From Bacteroidota bacterium (lineage in GTDB: Bacteria; Bacteroidota; Bacteroidia; 2-12-FULL-35-15), in contig JADKIU010000003.1 in NCBI GenBank assembly GCA_016722565.1, forward strand, positions 1 through 64,000: a stretch of DNA of 64,000 nt. The letters run 5' to 3'. The notes under the pieces are model-generated. The model worked only from the letters and a program-made list of their open reading frames with translations, ran no database searches and was not told where the DNA came from. Numbering within the stretch: position 1 is the first letter of the stretch; every line of letters begins with the position of its first letter. This document shows positions 18,520 through 27,086 of the stretch, piece after piece. Both the position numbers and the translations under genes were made by a program.

Positions 18520-19830
18520 ATGGCACAAGTTGAGTTGATTATGCCCAAAATGGGTGAAAGTGTTGCAGAAGCAACAATCATTAAATGGTTAAAAAAGGAA
18601 GGCGATAAAATCTCGGCTGATGAAACGGTGTTGGAAATCGCTACAGATAAAGTAGATTCAGAAATACCTTCTACTGCTGAAGGAACATTAATAAAACGCC
18701 TTTTTAATGAAGGTGATGTTGTTCAAGTAGGCAAAGCAATTGCTATCATCTCTACGGATGCCAATGCAGTTGTTGAAACCGTTGAAGTAAAAACTCCCGC
18801 AACTCCTAACACAAATATTGTTCAAAAAGAACTAGCGAACAATGCGGTAAAAGAAGTTGTTTCACTTGAAAAAAATTCTTCTTCCGGAAAATTCTTTTCT
18901 CCTCTAGTACGGAATATTGCTAAACAAGAAGGAATTGCAATGACTGAACTGGAAAGCATTTCCGGCACAGGTGCAAACGGTAGAGTTACTAAAAATGATA
19001 TCCTTGCTTACATTCCTAACAAAGGAAAGCAAACAGTTGTAGAACAACCAAAAGTTATCCAAGAAACTGTATCCAATGGCACTGCGGCAGCTCAGGCCAA
19101 ACCTGCTGTTTCAGTAAACGCTGGTGACGAAATCATTGAAATGGATCGAATGCGTAAACTTATTGCCGACCACATGGTGATGAGTAAGCATACGTCTCCG
19201 CATGTTACTTCATTTGTAGAAGCAGATGTGACAAATATCGTAAAATGGAGAGATAAAGTAAAAGGTAATTTCGAAAAACGTGAGGGTGAAAAGTTAACAT
19301 TCACACCGATTTTCATTGAAGCGTTAGTTAAAGCAATTAAAGACTTCCCAATGATTAATATTTCGTTGGATGGAACAAAAATCATTAAACGAAAAAACAT
19401 TAATATTGGAATGGCAGCCGCTTTGCCTAGCGGAAATCTAATTGTTCCTGTGATTAAAAATGCAGACACACTTAACTTAGTAGGTATAACAAAACAGGTA
19501 AATGATTTAGCGAAAAGAGCCCGTGCCGGTAAGTTATCACCCGATGAAATTTCAGGAGGAACCTACACACTTACAAATGTTGGCTCATTCGGAAATGTGA
19601 TGGGCACACCCATCATCAATCAACCGCAAGTTGCAATTATGGCTGTAGGAGCAATTAAGAAAAAGCCTGCAGTTATTGAAACACCTGATGGAGACTTGAT
19701 TGGGATTCGCCATTTTATGTTTTTATCTCACTCGTATGACCACCGCGTGGTGGATGGATCTTTAGGCGGACAATTTGTTCGAAAAGTTGCCGATTACTTA
19801 GAACAATGGGATATCAACAGAGAATTCTAA
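18520..19830 (+). CDS. Dihydrolipoamide acyltransferase, E2 of a 2-oxoacid dehydrogenase complex
   Basis: A 436-residue E2 core enzyme that moves an acyl group from E1 to CoA. It has one N-terminal lipoyl domain (MPKMGESVAEATIIKWLKKE, with lipoylated Lys in ATDKVDSEIPS), a flexible linker, a peripheral-subunit binding domain near 125-165 (FSPLVRNIAKQEGI...GTGANGRVTKNDILAYI) and the catalytic domain from about 200, ending with the active-site motif HRVVDGSLGG near 410. A single lipoyl domain fits the 2-oxoglutarate or branched-chain complexes better than most pyruvate E2s, but the substrate cannot be fixed here because E1 and E3 are not nearby. It has its own promoter, and the PD40 gene starts 34 bases downstream with no terminator between. 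Confidence 0.92.
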   Translation: MAQVELIMPKMGESVAEATIIKWLKKEGDKISADETVLEIATDKVDSEIPSTAEGTLIKRLFNEGDVVQVGKAIAIISTDANAVVETVEVKTPATPNTNIVQKELANNAVKEVVSLEKNSSSGKFFSPLVRNIAKQEGIAMTELESISGTGANGRVTKNDILAYIPNKGKQTVVEQPKVIQETVSNGTAAAQAKPAVSVNAGDEIIEMDRMRKLIADHMVMSKHTSPHVTSFVEADVTNIVKWRDKVKGNFEKREGEKLTFTPIFIEALVKAIKDFPMINISLDGTKIIKRKNINIGMAAALPSGNLIVPVIKNADTLNLVGITKQVNDLAKRARAGKLSPDEISGGTYTLTNVGSFGNVMGTPIINQPQVAIMAVGAIKKKPAVIETPDGDLIGIRHFMFLSHSYDHRVVDGSLGGQFVRKVADYLEQWDINREF

Positions 19831-19864
19831 TCTTAGAGTCGCATAATTCAATCAAATAAATAGT

Positions 19865-21949
19865 ATGAAAAAAAGTATACTCGTGTTTTCGTTATTTGTT
19901 TTATCGTTCGCTCATAACTCTTTTTCGAGTGTGATTGACGGGAATTTTAGAACAATCTATTTACAAGCCGAAGATTATTTCGTAAACGAAAATTATACTG
20001 CAGCCCTCCCACTCTATTTAAAATTAGATTCAATGGAGCAAGGAAATTGCAACTTGAATTTTAAAATTGGGATCTGTTACCTTAAAGCCGCTACCTACAA
20101 AACCAAAGCAATTCCCTATCTGGAAGTTGCAATTAAGCAAATTGCAAAGCTTTATGAAGAAAAGGAAATAAAAGAAGAGGAAGCTCCCTTATCCAGCTAT
20201 TACTACCTCGGAAGAGCGTATCATTTGAATTATGAATTCGACAAAGCGATTGAAATGTATCAGAAATATATTGATGCGCTTGGCCCTGAACCTAAATTTG
20301 CGAATGAAGTTGCTGAAGTGACGCACGATATTGAAACATGTAACTTCGGAAAAGAATTAGTAAAAAATCCAAAAAAAATAAATGTTGAAAATCTTGGTGA
20401 AGGAATCAATACCAAATACCCAGACTATTCTCCGGTTGTTTCATTAGATGAACAAACACTTATTTTTACTTCCCGAAGAGAAGGTGGAATGAGTAGCACC
20501 ATTTTGCCAAATGGTGAATATTATGAAGATATTTTTATGTCTACTTTTGAAGATGGTAAATGGGGGAAAGCCACACCAGTTGGTAGTAATATTAATTCCT
20601 TTGCTCATGAAGCAACCATTAATCTTTCAGCAGATGGTCTAAAACTTATTATTTACAAGGATGATGGTGGAAATGGAAACATTTACATCAGTGAACTCCA
20701 AGGAACGGAATGGGGATATCCACAATATGCCTCCGCTCCTATTAACACAAGTTCTTGGGAATCACATGCCTGCTTAAGTTCAGACAACCGGATTCTTTAT
20801 TTTATTAGCAACAAAGCAGGCGGGTATGGCGGAAGAGATATTTACAAATGTTTAAAACTGCCCAACGGACAATGGGGCCCCGCACAAAATCTAGGCCCCA
20901 TCATCAATACAAAATATGATGAAGACGGAGTATTTATTCATCCTGACGGCAAGCAAATTTTCTTCTCTTCTCGCGGACATAACTCTATGGGTGGTTTTGA
21001 CATTTTCACATCCATGATTAATGATGAAAACGGAAATTGGACAGAACCCGTAAACTATGGCTATCCGGTGAACACAACTGACGATGATGTATTTTTAATC
21101 ACCTCTGCAGATGGCAATAGAGCTTATTTTTCTTCTGACAAAGAAGGCGGATACGGTGAAAAAGATATTTACATGATTCGAATAAAAGAAAACGATAATC
21201 CTCGGGATATTACAATCCTATTGGGTAAAATCATCAACAAAAGCAAAGAACCGATTTCAAGTAACAAAATCTACATTATCAATACAGAAAAAGGTGATAC
21301 GATACAATCCCTTTCTGCAAATAGTTCATCCGGAAAATATGGAGCCAATCTTCCTGTCGGAGGAAAATATAAAACCATATATAAAATTAACGGTAAAGAA
21401 ATCTATACGGAGTTAATTGAAGTGTCCAAAGGACAAGGATATCAGGTGCTGCACAAAGAAGTAATTTACAATGGTGATTCGACACTTACAGATGCACAAA
21501 TTGCAGCCTTAAAAGCACTTGAAAACCAAAAGAATCCTTCCGGTGATAAAACGACCCCTTGCAATGGCCGAAATTCAAATTATCAATTGTTTTTCGGTTA
21601 CAATATGAAGGAGATTAATGTGGCGTCAAAAGATTTCAAAACCTTTATTGATGTATTAACTGAATGCCTTCAATCAAACCCAAGTTATGTGATCTCCATT
21701 GAATCAAGCGCATCTACCGTACCAACCCAAACGTACGGAAGCAATGAAAAATTGGCAGAATTGAGAGCTGCATCCGCAAAAGAAAAAGTGCAGGAAGCCT
21801 TACTAAAGAAAGGATTAAAATCATCTCAAATTACATTTAGCACACCCAAAACAATGGTTCAAGGTCCCGACTACCAAAAGGATGCGCAAGAAAAAAGGAC
21901 AACTTACGGGCAATTTCAGTACGTTAAAATCAAGGCCACTCCACAGTAA
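19865..21949 (+). CDS. TPR/PD40 outer-membrane-associated protein with degenerate OmpA-like C-terminus (PorE-like paralogue 1)
   Basis: A 694-residue exported protein with signal peptide MKKSILVFSLFVLSFAHNSFS. Residues about 25-160 are TPR repeats (AEDYFVNENYTAALPLYLKLD, YYYLGRAYHLNYEFDKAIEMYQKYI). Next come PD40/WD40-like beta-propeller blades (NTKYPDYSPVVSLDEQTLIFTSRR, GGYGGRDIYKCLKLPNGQWGPAQNLG). The last 120 residues (YQLFFGYNMKEINV, ISIESSASTVPTQTYGSNEKLAELRAASA) have the layout of an OmpA peptidoglycan-binding domain but lack its usual Asp/Arg motif. PorE (PG1058), a T9SS component in Porphyromonas, has the same TPR-PD40-OmpA order. First of four tandem paralogues. Direct T9SS involvement is inferred. 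Confidence 0.8.
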   Translation: MKKSILVFSLFVLSFAHNSFSSVIDGNFRTIYLQAEDYFVNENYTAALPLYLKLDSMEQGNCNLNFKIGICYLKAATYKTKAIPYLEVAIKQIAKLYEEKEIKEEEAPLSSYYYLGRAYHLNYEFDKAIEMYQKYIDALGPEPKFANEVAEVTHDIETCNFGKELVKNPKKINVENLGEGINTKYPDYSPVVSLDEQTLIFTSRREGGMSSTILPNGEYYEDIFMSTFEDGKWGKATPVGSNINSFAHEATINLSADGLKLIIYKDDGGNGNIYISELQGTEWGYPQYASAPINTSSWESHACLSSDNRILYFISNKAGGYGGRDIYKCLKLPNGQWGPAQNLGPIINTKYDEDGVFIHPDGKQIFFSSRGHNSMGGFDIFTSMINDENGNWTEPVNYGYPVNTTDDDVFLITSADGNRAYFSSDKEGGYGEKDIYMIRIKENDNPRDITILLGKIINKSKEPISSNKIYIINTEKGDTIQSLSANSSSGKYGANLPVGGKYKTIYKINGKEIYTELIEVSKGQGYQVLHKEVIYNGDSTLTDAQIAALKALENQKNPSGDKTTPCNGRNSNYQLFFGYNMKEINVASKDFKTFIDVLTECLQSNPSYVISIESSASTVPTQTYGSNEKLAELRAASAKEKVQEALLKKGLKSSQITFSTPKTMVQGPDYQKDAQEKRTTYGQFQYVKIKATPQ

Positions 21950-21956
21950 TAAACAT

Positions 21957-21992
21957 AAAAGAAAAAGCAGGAAATTTCCTGCTTTTTCTTTT
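21957..21992 (+). terminator. Rho-independent terminator after PorE-like paralogue 1
   Basis: A perfect 36-base palindrome (18 bases each side, centre at 21974/21975) with a GC-containing stem GCAGG/CCTGC and A and T tracts on the two sides. It lies 7 bases after the stop codon. Confidence 0.85.
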
Positions 21993-22038
21993 ATGTTATT
22001 TTTTTGATAAAAAAATTTCCATAAATCCCCATAAATAC

Positions 22039-22046
22039 TATATTTG
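22039..22046 (+). promoter_or_regulatory. -7 promoter element (TATATTTG) of PorE-like paralogue 2
   Basis: An exact TAnnTTTG match, 31 bases before the ATG at 22078. The upstream -33 element is not obvious. It follows the terminator at 21957, so paralogue 2 probably has its own transcript. Confidence 0.5.
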
Positions 22047-22077
22047 CGTTCGGCCTTGTGAATTGAAACGTCCTTTT

Positions 22078-24354
22078 ATGAAGAAAAAGCTACTTTTTTT
22101 ATATCTCTTTATTTTTTCTGCATCTGCCTTCTCACAAGAAGGGAAAGGGAGTTACCGTGACAACTTTATTCAAGGAAACTACCTCATTCTCGAACAAAAC
22201 TTTCCATTGGCTTTAAAATATTTTAAAGATGCTTATCGAATAGACTCTTCCAATGCAAACATCAACTATAAAGTTGGAATTTGTTATTTAGAATCTGCAA
22301 CGGAAAAAAGCAAGGCATTGTATTACCTGGAAAAAGCTGTACAAAATGTCGGTCACAACTATAATCCCGAAGATCCCAAAGAGAAAAAAGCGCCTGAACT
22401 TGCCTATTACTCCCTTGGAGTTGCATATCGTTTAGCCTATCGCTTCAATGAATCAAATAACTATTTTAATAAATTTAAAGACATTGTAGGAACACGTAAC
22501 AATGAATTATCAAAAGATCTAGACAAACAGATCGAAACAAATTTTAATGCTATCGAATTTCTGAAAGACACAGTTATTGTTGCAATCAATAATTTGGGAG
22601 ACAGTGTTAACACCATTTATCCAGACTATAGTCCTGTTATTTCTGCTGATGAATCAACATTAATTTTCACGTCAAGAAGACTTGGAAGTACTGGCGGAGA
22701 AAAAACAGAGAATGACCAGTTTTTGGAAGACATTTACGTTTGTTACAAAAAAGCAGATGGTACTTGGACACAAGCAAAATCGATTGGATCAAGCATCAAC
22801 ACAAACGGAAGTGAAGCCAACATAAGTGTTTCTGCTGATGGACAGCAATTGTTTGTTTACAGAGATGTAAATGGAGGCGATATTTATTACAGCAACTTAG
22901 AAGGAGATACTTGGAGTGGTTTAACACCTTTAACTTCCTCGATTAATTCCCCTTCCTGGGAAACGCATGCAACACAAAGTGTTGATGGAAGCACGTTGTA
23001 TTTTGTGAGCAACAGAAAAGAAGGCAGCTTTGGTGGAAGAGATATTTGGAGATGTGTTAAGTTACCGAACGGGCAATGGAGTCAACCACTCAATGCAGGA
23101 CCAGAAATCAATACTGCAGCTGATGAAGACGCTCCTTTTATTCATCCGGATGGTGTCACACTTTTCTTCAGTTCAAAAGGACATAAAAACATGGGAGGGT
23201 TCGACATTTTCAAGTCTGTTAAAGATGAAAATGGAAAATGGACTACCCCTCAAAATTTAAGAGCACCCATCAACACACCGGACGATGATATTTTCTATGT
23301 TCAATCGGCTGATGGAAAACGCGGATACTTTTCTTCTGTTCGAAAAGATGGATATGGGGAAAAAGATATTTACATGATTAATTTTGAAACTGCAATTGTT
23401 GAACCTCTTACTCTATTAAAAGGATTTATCACGTTTGATGGAGCAACGAAAGGACTAACAATGGTTGAAATTATGGCTACAGACATGGAAACCGGATTAG
23501 TGGTTCAAAATGTAAAACCGAATGCAACAACAGGAAAGTATTTATTGATCCTTACTCCGGGTAATGAAGGCAAAACGTATAACATCAGCTACGAGGCGGA
23601 AGGCTATCAACCAGCAAATGTTCAAATCACAATTCCACCCAATTCATCCTATCAAGAACTTGAAAAAGAATTGTTGATGCAGGCCATTAACCTCGAAAGT
23701 AAAACATTAGGCACAATTAGTATTTCTGGAATTGTAAGAAACACAGAAGGAAAACCAGTAACTGGTGCACAAATCATTGTAAAAGACAACATCACAGGTA
23801 AATTGATTGAAACGTATTACACCTCTTCTGATTCAGGAGCGTATTATTTCGTTCTTAATCGTGGACAAAACTACAATTTATCTTATGAAGCAAAAGGATA
23901 CCTCTTTCAATCAGAAAATGTAAATGTTCCGAAGCAGCCTGAATATTCTGTTTTAACCAAAAACATTGTTTTGGAAAAAGTACAAATTGGGGCTAAGATT
24001 GTGTTAAACAACATCTTTTTCGATTCAAATAAAGCGACTTTAAGAAAAGAATCCAACCTAGAAATTGAAAAGCTACTTGCTTTAATGAAAGAATACCCTG
24101 AATTAACGGTTGAAGTTGCCGGTCATACCGATAGCAAAGGGAATGATGCTGCGAACTTAAAACTCTCACAAATGCGCTCACAAGCGGTAGTTACAGCTTT
24201 GATTAAAAAGGGCATTAAAGCCAAATATCTTGTTGCAAAAGGCTATGGCGAAACAGCTCCTGTGGCGCCCAATACCCTTCCAAATGGCAAACCCGATTTA
24301 AAAGGGATGCAGCTCAACAGGAGAGTAGAAATAAAGATAATTGAGTCTAAATAG
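22078..24354 (+). CDS. TPR/PD40/CarboxypepD_reg/OmpA protein (PorE-like paralogue 2, complete architecture)
   Basis: About 758 residues from the ATG at 22078, which opens the signal peptide MKKKLLFLYLFIFSASAFSQ; a TTG at 22063 would only add five residues. The order is TPR (GNYLILEQNFPLALKYFKDAY), PD40 propeller (NTIYPDYSPVISADESTLIFTSRR; GGRDIWRCVKLPNGQW), two carboxypeptidase-regulatory-like beta domains (about 455-640) and a full OmpA domain (IFFDSNKATLRKES, VAGHTDSKGNDAANLKLSQMRSQAV, KGYGETAPVAPN, NRRVEIKI) that should bind peptidoglycan. This is the same domain set as PorE of the type IX system. It is the only one of the four tandem paralogues with a canonical OmpA motif. Confidence 0.88.
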   Translation: MKKKLLFLYLFIFSASAFSQEGKGSYRDNFIQGNYLILEQNFPLALKYFKDAYRIDSSNANINYKVGICYLESATEKSKALYYLEKAVQNVGHNYNPEDPKEKKAPELAYYSLGVAYRLAYRFNESNNYFNKFKDIVGTRNNELSKDLDKQIETNFNAIEFLKDTVIVAINNLGDSVNTIYPDYSPVISADESTLIFTSRRLGSTGGEKTENDQFLEDIYVCYKKADGTWTQAKSIGSSINTNGSEANISVSADGQQLFVYRDVNGGDIYYSNLEGDTWSGLTPLTSSINSPSWETHATQSVDGSTLYFVSNRKEGSFGGRDIWRCVKLPNGQWSQPLNAGPEINTAADEDAPFIHPDGVTLFFSSKGHKNMGGFDIFKSVKDENGKWTTPQNLRAPINTPDDDIFYVQSADGKRGYFSSVRKDGYGEKDIYMINFETAIVEPLTLLKGFITFDGATKGLTMVEIMATDMETGLVVQNVKPNATTGKYLLILTPGNEGKTYNISYEAEGYQPANVQITIPPNSSYQELEKELLMQAINLESKTLGTISISGIVRNTEGKPVTGAQIIVKDNITGKLIETYYTSSDSGAYYFVLNRGQNYNLSYEAKGYLFQSENVNVPKQPEYSVLTKNIVLEKVQIGAKIVLNNIFFDSNKATLRKESNLEIEKLLALMKEYPELTVEVAGHTDSKGNDAANLKLSQMRSQAVVTALIKKGIKAKYLVAKGYGETAPVAPNTLPNGKPDLKGMQLNRRVEIKIIESK

Positions 24355-24423
24355 CTAAATTTCAGCTATTTAATATTGTTAATTTCTTTTTACTACCTTT
24401 ACGTTTTCTACTTTTAATTTTAA

Positions 24424-24431
24424 TATTTTTG
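24424..24431 (+). promoter_or_regulatory. -7 promoter element (TATTTTTG) of PorE-like paralogue 3
   Basis: An exact TAnnTTTG match in the 144-base gap before the ATG at 24499. No clear -33 element is seen and the region is very T-rich, so a chance match is possible. Confidence 0.4.
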
Positions 24432-24498
24432 CTTGAATTTGATAATTCTCCTATTTTCATGTGAATTAGGATGAATTTTTATTTTAAAGAAACCTGAT

Positions 24499-26937
24499 AT
24501 GCAAAAAATTGTAATCCTATTTTTTTCTATTTTTATTTTTAATGTTTCATTAAACGGGCAAGGGAAAGCTGACTACCGTCAAAAATTCACAGAAGGAAAC
24601 TATTTGATATTAGAAGGAAATTATGCATTGGCATTGCAAAATTTTATAGAAGCCTATAAAATTGATTCCTCAAACTCCAATATCAATTTTAAAGTTGGAT
24701 TATGTTACCTCAGATCTGAAACAGAAAAAAGCAAAGCACTTTATTACCTCGAAAAAGCTGTAACCAATACTTCAAAAAACTACAACGATCTTGAGCCTAC
24801 AGAAAAATCAGCTCCGGTAAACGCCTATTACTATTATGGTCAAGCACTGCACTTTACCTACAAATTTGACGAGGCCTTAGCGAATTATGAAAAATTCAAA
24901 TCGTACTTAAAAGACAAAAATGTTGTTTTAATTAAGGATGTAGATAGACAAATTGAAATCAGTAACAATGCGAAATCATTGACGATTGCCCCGATGAACA
25001 TCATCCTAAAAAACTTAGGGGATAGCATCAACACCTCTGCTCCTGAATATAGTCCGGTATTATCCGCGGATGAAAAAACAATAATGTTTACATCCCGAAG
25101 ATCTACCGGAACGGGAATGGATAAAACGGATGACGGACAATTTTATGAAGATATCTATATCGCTTATAAAAAAAGCGATAGCACCTGGACAACTCCTGTT
25201 TCTGTAAGTTCAAACGTAAATTCTATTTCACACGAAGCAACAGTTGGTTTAACTGCTGATGCTCAAACATTACTTATCTACAAAGACTCGAATGGTGGCG
25301 ATATTTATTACAGTACGCTAGATGGCAATAGTTGGACGTTCCCGCAAGCTATGGGCTCAGATATCAATAGCCCAAAATGGGAAACCAGTGCATGTTTAAG
25401 TCCTGATGGAAATACATTGTATTATGTGAGTGATCGTGAAGGCGGTTTGGGTGGACGCGACATCTGGAAATGTGTGAAACTACCAAATGGCAAATGGAGT
25501 ATGTCGGTGAACCTTGGAGCGCCTATCAATACACCTTATGACGAAGAATCCCCATTCATTCATCCAAGTGGAAATGTTTTATTCTTCAGCTCAACAGGAC
25601 ACCAAACCATTGGGGGATTTGACATTTTCTTTTCAGCCAAAAACGAAGAAACAAACACTTGGGAAATGCCTTTAAACATTGGATATCCAATTAATACAAC
25701 GGATGATGATGTATTTTACGTTACCTCACCCGATGGAAAAAGAGGCTATTACTCCTCTTCTTCTCGCCCAGAAGGATATGGTGAAAAGGATATTTATATG
25801 GTTTCATTGCCGGAAAGAAAAGAAGTACCATTGGTTTTGATCAAAGGGTATATTATCCCAGCTGAAGGCCAACCGCTTCCTCCTAACCTTGAAATTTCTG
25901 CAACAAACAACGAAACAGGTGTTGTTGCTGGTGTTTATAAACCAATGATGAGAGATGGTAGCTTTACCATTATCATTCCTCCAGGTAGTAATTACACACT
26001 TTCGTACACCAATGACGGACAAGAGTTTTTCTCAGAAATCATTGAAGTTCCAATGAGCGCAGCTTATCAGGAAATCAATAAAGAGGTTCGCTTAAAAGGT
26101 GTTAGCCTTGGTGGTCCAATTGCTTCTACAAATCCAAAAGATAGCACTGCAACCAATACCACCAACCCTACAACGAATGATGCTAATGATGATGTGGCAT
26201 TTATTAACATCAGCGGACAAATGTTAGATGATAAAAACGTTGGAATACCAAATTTCAAAGTAAACCTTTTAAACTCAAAAGGTGAAATCGTTCAAACAAC
26301 TACAACAGATGCATTAGGGTTTTATGTTTTTACAAATTTACCTGCTCATGAAGATTACCTTGTAGCATTGGATGTTGCTGATATCGTTGTCAGCAAAAAA
26401 TCATCAATAGAAATAAAAGATCAGGATGGTAACCCAGTGAAAACTAAAAAAGAAGGACATAAATACAAGCATGGCAAAAACATTGTTACTATTAAAACAG
26501 GTAAATACAAGAAAACGGATGTTAGACCGGTAAATGCTCCTCACGAGCAATTGGCTTCTACTGATAAATTAAATTTTGAAATGTATTTCAGATATAACGT
26601 CACCGAAACAGACGTGAACGATACACCATTTAAAGAATACATCAATAATCTGGAAGCATTGTATAAAAAGAATGGTAAAATCAATCTGAGCATTGTTTCA
26701 AGTGCTTCACAAGTTCCAACAAAAGCATATCCGACAAACAAAGCATTGTCAATTGCTAGAAATGATAAAATGAGAGAACAAATTATTACAGCATTAAAAG
26801 AAAGAGGTATCACGGAAGAAAACATCATTATTACCAAATTCAAAGCTTATGTTGACGGTCCGCAATACCAGCGCGACTTCTTAACCAACCGAGCACTTTA
26901 CGAAAAGTACCAATTTGTGAGAGTAAGCGCGAACTAA
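24499..26937 (+). CDS. TPR/PD40 protein with carboxypeptidase-regulatory domains and degenerate OmpA-like end (PorE-like paralogue 3)
   Basis: An 812-residue exported protein with signal peptide MQKIVILFFSIFIFNVSLNGQ. TPR and PD40 parts are close to paralogue 2 (GNYLILEGNYALALQNFIEAY; APEYSPVLSADEKTIMFTSRR; GGRDIWKCVKLPNGKW). Two beta domains follow, around 440-530 and 570-640, with a Thr/Asn-rich linker between. The C-terminus (YFRYNVTETDVND...SIVSSASQVPTKAYPTNKALSIARNDKM, then GPQYQRDFLTNRALYEKYQFVRV) matches paralogue 1, not the canonical OmpA motif of paralogue 2. This suggests a separate, conserved ligand-binding version of the domain. A terminator follows 31 bases later. Confidence 0.8.
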   Translation: MQKIVILFFSIFIFNVSLNGQGKADYRQKFTEGNYLILEGNYALALQNFIEAYKIDSSNSNINFKVGLCYLRSETEKSKALYYLEKAVTNTSKNYNDLEPTEKSAPVNAYYYYGQALHFTYKFDEALANYEKFKSYLKDKNVVLIKDVDRQIEISNNAKSLTIAPMNIILKNLGDSINTSAPEYSPVLSADEKTIMFTSRRSTGTGMDKTDDGQFYEDIYIAYKKSDSTWTTPVSVSSNVNSISHEATVGLTADAQTLLIYKDSNGGDIYYSTLDGNSWTFPQAMGSDINSPKWETSACLSPDGNTLYYVSDREGGLGGRDIWKCVKLPNGKWSMSVNLGAPINTPYDEESPFIHPSGNVLFFSSTGHQTIGGFDIFFSAKNEETNTWEMPLNIGYPINTTDDDVFYVTSPDGKRGYYSSSSRPEGYGEKDIYMVSLPERKEVPLVLIKGYIIPAEGQPLPPNLEISATNNETGVVAGVYKPMMRDGSFTIIIPPGSNYTLSYTNDGQEFFSEIIEVPMSAAYQEINKEVRLKGVSLGGPIASTNPKDSTATNTTNPTTNDANDDVAFINISGQMLDDKNVGIPNFKVNLLNSKGEIVQTTTTDALGFYVFTNLPAHEDYLVALDVADIVVSKKSSIEIKDQDGNPVKTKKEGHKYKHGKNIVTIKTGKYKKTDVRPVNAPHEQLASTDKLNFEMYFRYNVTETDVNDTPFKEYINNLEALYKKNGKINLSIVSSASQVPTKAYPTNKALSIARNDKMREQIITALKERGITEENIIITKFKAYVDGPQYQRDFLTNRALYEKYQFVRVSAN

Positions 26938-26967
26938 CGTACATTCTTTTATAACCTTTTTGACCAT

Positions 26968-27001
26968 AAAAACCTCCGAAATCACGTTTCGGAGGTTTTT
27001 T
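26968..27001 (+). terminator. Rho-independent terminator after PorE-like paralogue 3
   Basis: AAAAACCTCCGAAA and TTTCGGAGGTTTTT form a perfect 14-pair stem around a five-base loop (26982-26986), with flanking A and T tracts. Confidence 0.9.
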
Positions 27002-27086
27002 GATTAAATACACCCCAATTCTTTCATAAAAAAAACATTTTTTGTACTTTGGTACCAAACTTGGAAATAAGCATAAAAAGAGATTT